Of a stretch of DNA of 64,000 nt, positions 51,885 to 60,863 are shown in pieces. A program made the position numbers and the translations under genes. The notes below the pieces were generated by a model. The model worked only from the letters and a program-made list of their open reading frames with translations, ran no database searches and was not told the origin of the DNA. Source of the stretch: CAYRDC01 sp964422925 (GTDB lineage: Bacteria > Bacteroidota > Bacteroidia > Chitinophagales > S012-47); NCBI GenBank assembly GCA_964422925.1, contig CAYRDC010000003.1:1-64000 (forward strand). The letters run 5' to 3'. Position 1 is the first letter of the stretch. Every line of letters starts with the position of its first letter.

Positions 51885-53157
51885 GCTTCACAGGTTTATG
51901 GCTGATTATTTTCAGGATGTTGAACAGGTAAATGGACGCGCCAGCCAGCAGCAGGACCCCGCCAATCCGGATGGAAAACAGGTCTATGTGAAAAATACCG
52001 TACAGCAAAGCGATAAATGCCGCGTAGCTGATATAATATTGCCAACGGGCAAGCTTTTCATTAAAGAGTTCGCGCGGCATTGGGATTTTTCCCCTGCCTA
52101 CCCGGTGGCGGTAGGCTTTGAGCCAGATGATGAAAGGGAGGGTTTTGTAGGTCTGCCCCTGGATGAGCAGGGAAATAAAGCCCAGTACCAGCATGGTCCC
52201 GTAAGTAACGGACAGCGGTATGACCCGCTCCGCGGGAAGCAGATTTCCCGGGGCCAGCAGGATGAACAGCAGGGTGGCCAGTGTGAGAAAGGCAATGGCC
52301 AGGGCAGTAAGTCTCATGCCGGTGTCGAGGTGGCGCTTGGCCCTTTTGCGGAAAGCTTCTCTCAGGAAGGTGAGGAAAGCAGCTATACCGGCCACCACCA
52401 ACAGCGAACCGCCCAGTATTCCGGGTTTCCAGCCAATATACAGGAAGGGGAGGGCCAGCAGCAGGCCCGCGTTCACCAGGTAATAAGCCAGGTGGAGTTT
52501 TTTTTCATTCAGGCCGTGCGAAACGAGAAACATCGGCAGCAGCCGCGCGCCCACACCCATAATGAGAAGGATGAACCAGCCGGCAAGGCCCGCGTGGGCA
52601 TGTAACTTGAGCAGTTCGAGATGCAAGGGTTTCAGATAAGGTGTCACAAGGTTCACGGCCAGCGCAAACCCGGCCGACACCGTGAATAACAGCCAAAGGA
52701 TAGCCGTGAGAATAAATCGTTTTTCAATACTTTTTCGCTTGGCTTTGGAACTGCTGATAAATATGTTCAGACTGAACAAGACAACCGCGGCAAGGATGAA
52801 CACAGCAGCCAGATAAACCGGCAATCCCATGCGGTTTGTCCAGAAAAAAAATGCGAGCAAGCCGGCTCCACATGCCAGTAAAACGCCTGTTATTTTAGCC
52901 AGGGTTTCACTGAAAAGGGTGCTCTCCAAAATAACCGGGATCAGTTGGTACAGTACCCCGAAGATCATCATGGTGCCCCAGCCCAACACCGCCAGGTGGG
53001 TTATTCCCAGCAAGTGAGGGTTGAAGTAATGACCGGTAAAAGCCTGCGGAGAAATTACTATCAACAAAGTTAGAATGAACCAGGCCAAAGCAGCGGCCAC
53101 GAAGTGGGGAACCACTACGGAAGGATGCGGAGCGTTTTTGCTGGCAATGGGCTGCAT
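51865..53157 (-). CDS. Haem-copper-oxidase subunit I-like membrane protein
   Basis: The 430-residue protein has about 12 transmembrane helices. Histidine-bearing helices resemble those of cbb3/NO-reductase-type subunit I: HLLGITHLAVLGWGTMMIFGVLYQLIPV and LLKLHAHAGLAGWFILLIMGVGARLLPMFLVSH. I cannot account for all six haem and CuB ligands, so it may bind only haem or be a sensor or NO-handling relative (NnrS-like is the alternative). It starts 1 bp after the DUF2249 gene and overlaps the MIP18 gene by 20 bp. Confidence 0.78.
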   Translation of the reverse strand: MQPIASKNAPHPSVVVPHFVAAALAWFILTLLIVISPQAFTGHYFNPHLLGITHLAVLGWGTMMIFGVLYQLIPVILESTLFSETLAKITGVLLACGAGLLAFFFWTNRMGLPVYLAAVFILAAVVLFSLNIFISSSKAKRKSIEKRFILTAILWLLFTVSAGFALAVNLVTPYLKPLHLELLKLHAHAGLAGWFILLIMGVGARLLPMFLVSHGLNEKKLHLAYYLVNAGLLLALPFLYIGWKPGILGGSLLVVAGIAAFLTFLREAFRKRAKRHLDTGMRLTALAIAFLTLATLLFILLAPGNLLPAERVIPLSVTYGTMLVLGFISLLIQGQTYKTLPFIIWLKAYRHRVGRGKIPMPRELFNEKLARWQYYISYAAFIALLYGIFHIDLFSIRIGGVLLLAGASIYLFNILKIISHKPVKHEQPAE

Positions 53158-53158
53158 A

Positions 53159-53992
53159 TCAACGGTGGATCAGCAATTTTACATTTCCATCGGATATTTC
53201 GGCAATCCAAACCCTGAACTGCCGGTTTTCCAACTCGGGCAGCAGGTATTTGGGGACCCGCTTGTGATGCACAAAAAGGCATTCGCCTTCGCCCAGGGTT
53301 TCCAGCTCCTGCAGGATACTGACCATGGGCATGGGCATCTCCATATTGCGCACATCCAATTCCCGGCAAGACGCTTCGAAGGATTCTTTTTTCGCTTCCA
53401 GCTCTCCGGCAGAAATTCTTTTGGTGGAGGTTTCCGTAGCAGGACTGTGGGCAGGGGCTTTACCCGTTTTCAGGAAATAAGTGTGCACGGTTTCGCCTTT
53501 GTGCTCGGTGTAAGAGATGTAGCCTTTGCCGCGGAGCACATGGATCAGGGGAACCGGCTCAAAAGTGGCAATAATTTCCATAGCTTGGCCTTCCGGCACC
53601 TTTTTCAGTTCCTTCATAATGTCGTGGAACGGGTCCCGGCCGCTGTCAAGGATCGGGCGCACGTCCAGGGGATGAACTTTTCCTTCCCGGATTATTTCAG
53701 GAATCGGGTTATTGTTTTCTTCCATAGGGTTTGACGGATTTGGCGTTTGATTAAAATCTGTTTCAAAACCCAGAGGTACCAGTTTGTCCAGGATTTCCCG
53801 CACTTCGCAATGCCCAATACGGGCCGCGTCCGCTACGGTCACGCGGGTAGCCAGGACTTTTCGCAATACCGGATTGCGCAAACGGGCAAAATTCCGGTTA
53901 ATCGAAGCAATCACTTCAATAGCTTCCGGGTTGTGCCGTATGATCTTCGAGATTTTGGTATTGCGGTTGATCTTCATTGCCTTGATTTGCAT
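53159..53992 (-). CDS. DUF1858 - DUF2249 - DUF2249 protein
   Basis: The 277-residue cytosolic protein has a DUF1858 domain (about 8-75: KISKIIRHNPEAIEVI...VTVADAARIGHC). Two DUF2249 domains follow (about 108-175: HPLDVRPILDSGRDPFHDIMKEL; about 210-277: RELDVRNMEMPMPMVSILQELETL). Both domains recur next to nitric-oxide, nitrite and Fe-S repair genes (for example in the RIC/ScdA family for the DUF1858-like part). It is first in the four-gene operon, with an exact -7 box at 54009-54016. Confidence 0.85.
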   Translation of the reverse strand: MQIKAMKINRNTKISKIIRHNPEAIEVIASINRNFARLRNPVLRKVLATRVTVADAARIGHCEVREILDKLVPLGFETDFNQTPNPSNPMEENNNPIPEIIREGKVHPLDVRPILDSGRDPFHDIMKELKKVPEGQAMEIIATFEPVPLIHVLRGKGYISYTEHKGETVHTYFLKTGKAPAHSPATETSTKRISAGELEAKKESFEASCRELDVRNMEMPMPMVSILQELETLGEGECLFVHHKRVPKYLLPELENRQFRVWIAEISDGNVKLLIHR

Positions 53993-54008
53993 TATCCCTG
54001 GGATACCG

Positions 54009-54016
54009 CAAAGCTA
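54009..54016 (-). promoter_or_regulatory. -7 box TAGCTTTG for the DUF2249-Rrf2 operon
   Basis: An exact TAnnTTTG match on the minus strand lies 16 bp before the ATG at 53992. It is the only promoter candidate for the four-gene operon. Confidence 0.5.
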
Positions 54017-54093
54017 AATGATTTTGGGTAAAAAAAGAAAAACAGGTCTTTTTTTCTTTCGAATAAATGGGGGCCACGTTTTGAGGTTGATTA

Positions 54094-55470
54094 TCAACCT
54101 TTCACAAAGGGTATGGTTTGCTGTATTTCCCTGTTGTGAATGTGCAGCAGGTAATAACCTCTTTCCAGCGGTTCCAGGTCGAGCGTAAGCCGCGCGTTCG
54201 CGGCTGGGCAGTTTTGTTGATAAATAATCCTGCCCAGGACATCGGTCACCCACAGGATGTATGGTTCTTCAGGCAGTCCGGTAATGTACAGTTGACCGGT
54301 TGTGGGGTTGGGAAAAAGCTTCAGGCCGGATTTCCCGGGAACAGGCACATACACCGGGTTGCACTGGGCCAGTCCCAGCGCGCACAAAACTGTGTATCCG
54401 GCACTGTCGGTATACACGCTGTCAAGGTCAAAACAATCCGTGCAGTCAAACAGCCGCATCATGCCTTTTTTCCATCCCCAGTGCGCCCAGGGCACCTGGA
54501 GGGAATCCAGTTTTTTACGCACCAGGTCGAGCCAGAATACTTTGCTGTCCACCGGGGCAAACCAGGTATTGCCGAATTCCCCGCAGTAAAGGGGGACATT
54601 ATGCAATTGCATATACTGGCCGGCCCGATTCAGCAGTTTTAGCAATGTATCTACGGTTCCGGTTTGCGGATAGGCGTAATATTCTGCTTCATGTGGAGTG
54701 CCGATATCGAGCGGGTCGATCGGGGGCATGGTGGCCGGATTGTACGGGAAGGGGACATTGACCGTGTGTCGGACGCCTCCCGCCTGCCAGGTCGATCCCT
54801 GATGGGTGAACAGCGGGGGATGGTAGAAATGGAAGGTGTATATTAGGTTGTCATCTGCAAACGCGGATGGGTCAACCGGGTCAGACGGGTAAATCCAGAC
54901 GATGAGGGTATGCGATGTATCTACCGACCGGATTGTATCGATCATCCGTTGGGCGGCATAAATCCATTGCGACCGGGTCACTTCCCCGGGCTCATTGTAC
55001 AGCTCAAAAAAAACGGAATCCGGATCAGTGTGACGGTAACGGAGGGCGGTTTCCTTCCAAATATGGCACAGGCGGTCGGTATGCTGGGTTAACGTATCGC
55101 CCCAGAGGCTTTCAATAAAATTATGATAGTCAATAATGGCTTTCAGGTGGTGGCGCGAAGCCCAATGCAATACAGTATCAAGGTATTGGAAAATAGTGGT
55201 ATCAATTGCGTAAGGCGGCTGGCTGGCGGTCCAGTAATGCAGTCCTACCGGGATGCGTACATGCTTCACGCCAAGTTGTTCCATGGCGGCCAGGTCGGCT
55301 TCGGTAAATTGGGTATAGGATGCGCCCTGCGGATTATGAATATGACTTAAAAAATTGGTCAGGTTCAATCCCGGCCCAAGCGACTGGGCCCGCTGCCAGA
55401 CGGGACTCTGAGGCATCAGGGGACAGAAAAACAGGAAACTCAGCGCGGTGATGAGGATTATTCTTTTCAT
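54094..55470 (-). CDS. GH5-family glycoside hydrolase with T9SS type A tail
   Basis: The 458-residue secreted enzyme cuts beta-glycans (cellulase-like). After a signal peptide (about 1-20) the GH5 barrel shows HVRIPVGLHYW, AIIDYHN, the acid/base FFELYNEP (E160), HFYHP and the nucleophile CGEFGNT (E298). The last 75 residues (LKLFPNPTTGQLYITG...GYYLLHIHN) are a T9SS type A tail. ATG 55470 begins the signal peptide; 49 residues of open frame upstream are not supported. Confidence 0.92.
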   Translation of the reverse strand: MKRIILITALSFLFFCPLMPQSPVWQRAQSLGPGLNLTNFLSHIHNPQGASYTQFTEADLAAMEQLGVKHVRIPVGLHYWTASQPPYAIDTTIFQYLDTVLHWASRHHLKAIIDYHNFIESLWGDTLTQHTDRLCHIWKETALRYRHTDPDSVFFELYNEPGEVTRSQWIYAAQRMIDTIRSVDTSHTLIVWIYPSDPVDPSAFADDNLIYTFHFYHPPLFTHQGSTWQAGGVRHTVNVPFPYNPATMPPIDPLDIGTPHEAEYYAYPQTGTVDTLLKLLNRAGQYMQLHNVPLYCGEFGNTWFAPVDSKVFWLDLVRKKLDSLQVPWAHWGWKKGMMRLFDCTDCFDLDSVYTDSAGYTVLCALGLAQCNPVYVPVPGKSGLKLFPNPTTGQLYITGLPEEPYILWVTDVLGRIIYQQNCPAANARLTLDLEPLERGYYLLHIHNREIQQTIPFVKG

Positions 55471-55766
55471 GGGTCTGGTTTTGCAATTGCAGATTGATAC
55501 GGAGAACCGGCTTGTCCGGTTTTCGGTCTTGGATGAACCAAACGGGAATCCGTTTAATCCGGAAGGAGTGTTTCCGGCAAAATGGGAAAAAGTGTGTAAA
55601 AAATACAACCTTTTCAAAAAGATTCCGTAAATGGTGGCACCTGCTCGAAAAAAACCAATGCAGGCGATGCAGGACAGACCCTTTAAAGGTCTAATTCAAA
55701 ATACCCATTTCCTTGATTATTAACTAAGGGTGGCGCTGGTTTCCCTGAAACTGGCGCTTCTTTTTT
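55471..55766. other. Intergenic region with a possible small RNA
   Basis: About 300 bp between two minus-strand genes. It contains a plus-strand terminator (55733-55768) with no plus-strand gene before it, plus smaller stems such as AGACC...GGTCT (about 55674-55690) and a direct repeat ATGCAGG. No convincing -7 box was found on the plus strand. Confidence 0.5.
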
Positions 55767-55768
55767 TT
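55733..55768 (+). terminator. Rho-independent terminator on the plus strand
   Basis: GCGCTGGTTTC (55733-55743) pairs with GAAACTGGCGC (55747-55757) around a CCT loop, with two G-T wobbles, and is followed by TTCTTTTTTTT. On the minus strand the same stem has two mismatches and no following T-tract, so it is oriented for plus-strand transcripts. Confidence 0.65.
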
Positions 55769-56543
55769 ACCAGCTTAGTTTTTGTTTGTTCAAAAAAGCG
55801 GCAATCCCTTTTTTACAATCGTTCGTACTGCGGGTTTCCGCGTTCAGCCAGGCGGCATAGGTCAGGGCTTCGTCCAGCGGCATATGCTGCACTTCGGCTA
55901 TCATGGTTTTGATTCGTTTCAGGGATTCGGCTGAAGTTTTTTCCAGCAGGGTGTTGGCCAGGGCCATCACTTTGTCATTCAGTTCATCGGGTTCAGCGAC
56001 TTCCGATATCAGCCCGGCTTGAAGAGCTTCGCTGGCAGAGATCATTTTGCCGGTCAGTAACAGGTTCCTGGCCCGGGCCTCTCCGATTTTCCGCAGCAGG
56101 AATACCATCACAATGGCCGGGACAAAGCCTATGCGGCTTTCGGTGTACCCGAACTGCGCTTCCGTACTGGCAATGCTGAAATCGCAAACGGTGGCCAGGC
56201 CGCATCCGCCCGCGATGGCATGTCCCTGTACGCGCGCTATCACTACCTTCGGATGGCTGTAAATGATACGGTAAAGTTCCATCAGCGAACGGGAATCCTG
56301 TAAATTCTCCTCGAAACTGTTTTCCTGCAGTTTTTGCAAATACGCCAGATCAGCGCCTGCGCTGAATACCTTGCCATTTGCCTGCAGCAAAACCACTTTG
56401 GCCGTTTCATCATCTGCCGCCTGCCGGAAAGCCTTTTTCAGTTCATCCACCATGACATGGTTCAGGGCGTTTCGCTTGCCGGGACGGTTCAGGGTAATGA
56501 CCGCGAGCCGGCCCCGGCTTTCGTATTGAATGGTTTCGTACAT
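55767..56543 (-). CDS. Enoyl-CoA hydratase/isomerase family protein
   Basis: The 258-residue crotonase-fold protein hydrates or isomerises enoyl-CoA. Oxyanion-hole stretches: NGKVFSAGADLAYL and GHAIAGGCGLATVCDFSIAS; the FGYTESRIGFVPAI segment holds the catalytic acidic region. ATG 56543 is chosen because the family begins at MYETIQYESRGRLAVITLNRP. A -7 box (56561-56568) overlaps the upstream gap and the comEC gene start of stop region. Confidence 0.93.
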   Translation of the reverse strand: MYETIQYESRGRLAVITLNRPGKRNALNHVMVDELKKAFRQAADDETAKVVLLQANGKVFSAGADLAYLQKLQENSFEENLQDSRSLMELYRIIYSHPKVVIARVQGHAIAGGCGLATVCDFSIASTEAQFGYTESRIGFVPAIVMVFLLRKIGEARARNLLLTGKMISASEALQAGLISEVAEPDELNDKVMALANTLLEKTSAESLKRIKTMIAEVQHMPLDEALTYAAWLNAETRSTNDCKKGIAAFLNKQKLSW

Positions 56544-56560
56544 GATAAGCAGCTTTGTTC

Positions 56561-56568
56561 CAAATGTA
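56561..56568 (-). promoter_or_regulatory. -7 box TACATTTG for the enoyl-CoA hydratase gene
   Basis: An exact TAnnTTTG match on the minus strand, 17 bp upstream of the ATG and just after the comEC stop, suggests that this gene is transcribed separately from comEC. Confidence 0.45.
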
Positions 56569-56574
56569 GGCGTT

Positions 56575-58710
56575 TCATTCGATTGGCACACATAAGGCCT
56601 TGAACGATACATCGTGGAAAGTCATTTTATGCGACAGGCACCATTTCCGTAGCATTTTGCGGGTTTTGCGAGGGGTGCTTTTATCGAACACCAGATGGCC
56701 GAAGGTAAAGAATTTCGTTAAGCGGGCGGTATCGACCGGAATGTTTCCTGAAACCAGCAGGTAATCCACAGGGACAGGTTTCCCGGGCTGTATGGCAGGC
56801 AGGGGATCGTCAAGTACATATAGTGAACAATCCTTTACCGTCATATAATGCCCTTTCCAGGCAAAAGCCCCGGGGTGGCGCAGGGAAGCTCCCGGGATGT
56901 CCCAGATTCGTTTATCGACTTCCAGGCTATGGCGGATGCCCAGGTTCCACCAGTGGTGCCGGATATGAAAGAGCATGCGGTCTTCGTCTGCGAGCAGGGC
57001 ACTGTCTGCAATGAAAATACTTTCCTTATTGACTATCCAGTTTACAGCTGTGGTTTCGTTGATGGAATAGATAATCAATTGCTGCACTTTCCGGTTTATG
57101 ATATTTCTGAAACTCAGGCTGGAAATAAGCAGAAAAGTCGCCAACAGTGTATTCCTGAGCATAGTTACCTGGTTCCGGATGAGGAACAGTACCAGAGTTA
57201 CAATGAGCAGGTAGGTCAGGATGACTTCCGGCCGGGTAATGCTCAGGCCTGTAATAAGCGCTGCAGGCAGATGACGGATCAGGCCGATGGCTGTGTTCAG
57301 GCCATGAATCTCGTACCACAGGGTCTTTCCCAGGATGAAACCTGCCCACGGCAAACCACCCAGTGCCAGCAGGGCAATACCCGTATACAATATGACCACA
57401 GCCATGGGTATTACCACCAGGTTGCTGAAGAAAAAATAGGTTGGAAACTGATGGAAATAAAATATGCCCAGCGGGAAAGTTGCCAGCTGGGCGGCTATGG
57501 AAACACAAGTCAGTGCCCAGATTTTGTCCAGCAGGTAATTTTTGAAGTACAGGAGCTTATATAATTTCGGTTGCAGGTACACAATGCCCAGTACCGCGGC
57601 ATAGGATAACAGGAAACCAACCTGTGTTATCAGGAAAGGCTGTATAATCAGCAGGAAAAAGGCGGAGGCCGCAATGGTGCTGTATATGTTGACGGGTTGT
57701 TTGAGCAGTTTTCCAAGCGCAATAAAGGTAAACATGGTGGTAGCCCGGACCACTGAAGGAGACAGGCCGGTAAGCACTGCGTAGGTCCAGATGCAAAGTA
57801 TCAGCAGTCCCTGCAGGACAAATTTGTGTTGTTTAAGCACGGGAATTTTGCTGAACAGCGACAGGAAAACGAAGTACACCAGTCCCACGTGCAGACCGGA
57901 CACTGCCAGCACATGCATGGCCCCCGTGCTTGAATAAGACCGAATAATATCCTTGTCGAGCAAATCCCTGTGTCCGATCAGCAGGGCAGCGGCCACCCGG
58001 AATTCCGGACCGTTGCCCAGGTAGGTTTGCAACAGGCCGGTAAAGTAATTCCGCAAACGGTCGATAATAACCCTGGGGGACCAGGCATTTGCTTTCCGGA
58101 CTTTTTTCCAGCTACCTGCCGAGAAATACCCCTGGTGGTAAATGCCATTGAATGATAAATACCGTTTGTAATTGAACTCGTCCGGGTTGGCAGGCGGATC
58201 GACCGGCCGCAAACGGTTTTCCAGCAACAGGGTTTGGCCATAACGCACTTGCAGGGCATTGCTGTCTTTTGCGAGGTAACAAAGCGCGTTTCCGGTTACC
58301 GGCCAAAGGCTGTCATTGACCCCCAGGGCCAGAATTTTTAACCTGATTTTTACGGATTTTGCTTTTTCTACCGGTGGATCGCTGATTCGTCCATAGATTA
58401 TTCCGGCTTTATCCAATTGCCGGCCAAAATAATGCGGCTGATGAACAGGTTGCTGTAACCATACCAGGCCGAGCCCAAGCAGAAAAATCCACAGGTTAAT
58501 GATTATCCCTTTCAAACGGTTGATCCGGATAGATTTTTTACTTCCGGACTTCAGGGTAATAAACAGATAAAATATTAGCAACAGGGCAATAAGCGCGAAT
58601 GCCCATGGCGTGGCAAAATCCCAATGGATGGCCATCAGGATTCCGGTTATATAAGGAATCAACGCCCGAAGGAGCGGTGATTCATTCCAGACTGGGTACA
58701 TGCCCTTCAA
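56575..58710 (-). CDS. comEC: ComEC/Rec2-family DNA-uptake channel protein
   Basis: The 711-residue membrane protein moves single-stranded DNA across the inner membrane in competence. It has an N-terminal DUF4131-type region with soluble OB-like part (about 110-220: GIIYGRISDPPVEK...YHQGYFSAGSWKKV). The competence domain follows with the GAMHVLAVSGLHVGLVY signature and many helices. The C-terminal metallo-beta-lactamase domain is missing; the tail has only a short alpha/beta remnant, as is common in Bacteroidota. Confidence 0.92.
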   Translation of the reverse strand: MKGMYPVWNESPLLRALIPYITGILMAIHWDFATPWAFALIALLLIFYLFITLKSGSKKSIRINRLKGIIINLWIFLLGLGLVWLQQPVHQPHYFGRQLDKAGIIYGRISDPPVEKAKSVKIRLKILALGVNDSLWPVTGNALCYLAKDSNALQVRYGQTLLLENRLRPVDPPANPDEFNYKRYLSFNGIYHQGYFSAGSWKKVRKANAWSPRVIIDRLRNYFTGLLQTYLGNGPEFRVAAALLIGHRDLLDKDIIRSYSSTGAMHVLAVSGLHVGLVYFVFLSLFSKIPVLKQHKFVLQGLLILCIWTYAVLTGLSPSVVRATTMFTFIALGKLLKQPVNIYSTIAASAFFLLIIQPFLITQVGFLLSYAAVLGIVYLQPKLYKLLYFKNYLLDKIWALTCVSIAAQLATFPLGIFYFHQFPTYFFFSNLVVIPMAVVILYTGIALLALGGLPWAGFILGKTLWYEIHGLNTAIGLIRHLPAALITGLSITRPEVILTYLLIVTLVLFLIRNQVTMLRNTLLATFLLISSLSFRNIINRKVQQLIIYSINETTAVNWIVNKESIFIADSALLADEDRMLFHIRHHWWNLGIRHSLEVDKRIWDIPGASLRHPGAFAWKGHYMTVKDCSLYVLDDPLPAIQPGKPVPVDYLLVSGNIPVDTARLTKFFTFGHLVFDKSTPRKTRKMLRKWCLSHKMTFHDVSFKALCVPIE

Positions 58711-58755
58711 AATTGGGGGGCAGGGTCACTATAAAATTAATGGGAATTTTTGAAA

Positions 58756-58790
58756 ATAAAAAAGCGCAACCATTTGATTGCGCTTTAAAA
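58756..58790 (-). terminator. Rho-independent terminator after the 58.8-60.7 kb gene
   Basis: AAAGCGCAA (58761-58769) pairs with TTGCGCTTT (58778-58786) around an 8-base loop. On the minus strand it is followed by TTTTTTATTTT, 24 bp after the stop of the T9SS cargo gene. Confidence 0.75.
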
Positions 58791-58809
58791 GAAACCTGTT
58801 ATATAGTGG

Positions 58810-60726
58810 TTATTTCACCAAAACTTTCAGGGTTCTGACCTCAACCCCGGTTTTTATCTTTATCATGTACAATCCTTTTCCGGTACGGGAAAGGTCTATG
58901 GTTTCCTGTTTATCGGTTATGGTTTGGGTCAGCACCAGTTGCCCCAGGGTGTTGTACACTTCCAAGGAGCCTTGTCCCTGTTCAACGGCCAGGTTTACCA
59001 GTCCATCAGTCGGGTTGGGCCACAGGTAAATGGAAGATGCTTTGGTAGCCTCAATGCCAACGGGCGAAGTGGAACCAAAGTCCCCGTTGTTAAACCCGGC
59101 TCCTTTGATAAAATAATATTGCGGAGCATCCAGTGCTGAGGCGCCCGGTTCCGCGAATACGATGGGCATTTCGTAGTCGAAATCATCGCCACCGCTGATA
59201 CTTACCGGTGACAGGGTGGGGTAATACACCGACCCGTCAAAGGCCGTATTTTCGGTAAAATTTTTGATAAATGTCAGGTCACCCGTGGCTATATCCAGTC
59301 CGCGGCCCAGTACATTCGGAAGGATATTATCGGTGGTTCCGGCCATAGCTACATCTGTGGCTGACCAGGAATAGAAAATTTTGGAACCTTCTTCCGTACG
59401 ACTGATTTGCACCCGGCTGTCAATGCTGAGATTGCCGCCTGAGCCGTTCGGGAACAATCCGTCAGAATTCCGTATACTGTCAATGAAAATCGCGTCCCAG
59501 TCTGTCCCGTTGGTTGTGTTTACATCCATCAGGAAAGCCGTGATGGTTCCATCGGATTGGGGGTTGGAATAGAAAAATGCCACGGAATCCGGACTCGTGG
59601 TGAATTGTGAAAATACTTCTGCGAATATGTGCAGGCGCCCCTGGTTGTCAACCACGGCATCGGCTCCACTGAAAAAAGGCCTGACCTTGCCGTCCTGGGT
59701 TTCAATGATATGATCAATCATAGTCTGCAAGGAACCGAAGTCGAAATCGGGCAGTTTGTTCCAGGTGTTTCCCCCATCGCTGGTTTTCCATACAATGGGT
59801 TTTGGCACGGTGTCCAGTCCGCCTTTTTCAGCGCCTATCACTACCACATAGCCGGTGTTTCCGTCCGGGCTGAAGGCCATATTCCAGGTAGTTGCAAAAT
59901 TAACCGGCATCCCGCTGAAGCTGCTGATATACCGGAAATAGTTCGGTTTGAAGGTATCGACTGTTACCCAGTCGAACTTATTGGCAGAGCTGTTGAATGT
60001 GCCTTTGTTCAGAAAGAATGTGCTAAAGGTGAGGGTGTCCAGGGCTGAATTCCCCGAGTTGTTGTACATCGTGCTCAGGCTCCAGGCGGTTCCGTTGGGC
60101 GTGATGCTCAATCCGTAAGGGTGGAAAGCGTAAGGACTTCCCGGATTCATCGGATAATTTTCACTGACATTGCTGCCATCCAACATGGAAGAAACCTGGA
60201 ACAGGTACCCCCAGCTGGCATTGGGTACCAGGGCAGGGCCCATCCCCACGATATAAGCATTGTTCGGATTGGTATTACCTGTGGGATTATAAATGGTGGC
60301 GGAAGGGTAGCGGCATCCATCGGTAGGCGCGCTGCCGGATACGATACCGGGAGTTAACGGCCCCTGGTTGATGGTCCAGTTCAGGCCCCCGTCAGTCGAC
60401 ACATCGAATGTCAGCACTCCCGATCCGCCAGCACCTCCGTTATTCTGCCGGTGGATGAAAGTCACGGTATTGATATCGCTGTTGTACATTACCATATTCT
60501 GCCCGTTCAGCAGAATAGAGTAAATGTTATACGATGTACCCAGCTGAATAAAGCTGACGGCCCGACTGTGAACGTTTCTGGGAATAGCCGGATGGGTGCC
60601 TTGCGGCACATTGATATCCCCCTGTATCATGTCGGGATTAAACGGATTTTTTTCAATTGCCTGGTTCTGGGCTGACACATAAAACCCAAAGAACAAAGTA
60701 CATACGAAAGGTATAAAACGTCTCAT
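58810..60726 (-). CDS. Secreted BNR-type protein with T9SS type A tail
   Basis: The 638-residue protein has a signal peptide (about 1-19, ending in VSAQ) and a body with BNR/sialidase-like Asp-box turns (STDGGLNWTI, TSDGGNTWNK), suggesting a beta-propeller. The C-terminus (LWPNPTDGLVNLAVEQG...GKGLYMIKIKTG) is a T9SS type A tail. ATG 60726 starts the signal peptide. It is a distant paralogue of the next gene upstream. Glycan binding or hydrolysis is possible but no catalytic set is clear. Confidence 0.85.
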   Translation of the reverse strand: MRRFIPFVCTLFFGFYVSAQNQAIEKNPFNPDMIQGDINVPQGTHPAIPRNVHSRAVSFIQLGTSYNIYSILLNGQNMVMYNSDINTVTFIHRQNNGGAGGSGVLTFDVSTDGGLNWTINQGPLTPGIVSGSAPTDGCRYPSATIYNPTGNTNPNNAYIVGMGPALVPNASWGYLFQVSSMLDGSNVSENYPMNPGSPYAFHPYGLSITPNGTAWSLSTMYNNSGNSALDTLTFSTFFLNKGTFNSSANKFDWVTVDTFKPNYFRYISSFSGMPVNFATTWNMAFSPDGNTGYVVVIGAEKGGLDTVPKPIVWKTSDGGNTWNKLPDFDFGSLQTMIDHIIETQDGKVRPFFSGADAVVDNQGRLHIFAEVFSQFTTSPDSVAFFYSNPQSDGTITAFLMDVNTTNGTDWDAIFIDSIRNSDGLFPNGSGGNLSIDSRVQISRTEEGSKIFYSWSATDVAMAGTTDNILPNVLGRGLDIATGDLTFIKNFTENTAFDGSVYYPTLSPVSISGGDDFDYEMPIVFAEPGASALDAPQYYFIKGAGFNNGDFGSTSPVGIEATKASSIYLWPNPTDGLVNLAVEQGQGSLEVYNTLGQLVLTQTITDKQETIDLSRTGKGLYMIKIKTGVEVRTLKVLVK

Positions 60727-60825
60727 AGGTGTTGAATTGATTATGTAAATGAAAACGGTTGAAATCAGGTATCCGTGTAAATTTAACTTTTCCGTTAGAA
60801 AGCTGCCCAAAAAATAAGTAAAAAA

Positions 60826-60849
60826 AGCCCCGGAGTGGATTCCGGGGCT
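60826..60849 (-). terminator. Rho-independent terminator after the 60.9-62.7 kb gene
   Basis: AGCCCCGGA (60826-60834) pairs with TCCGGGGCT (60841-60849) around a 6-base loop. On the minus strand it is followed by TTTTTACTTATTTTTT, 14 bp after the stop at 60864. Confidence 0.8.
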
Positions 60850-60863
60850 GTGATTTGGGAATA

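Noticed and set aside
54030..54060. A-run/T-run hairpin between the DUF2249 and GH5 genes
   Set aside because: The complementarity comes from homopolymer runs only, with no stable GC stem.
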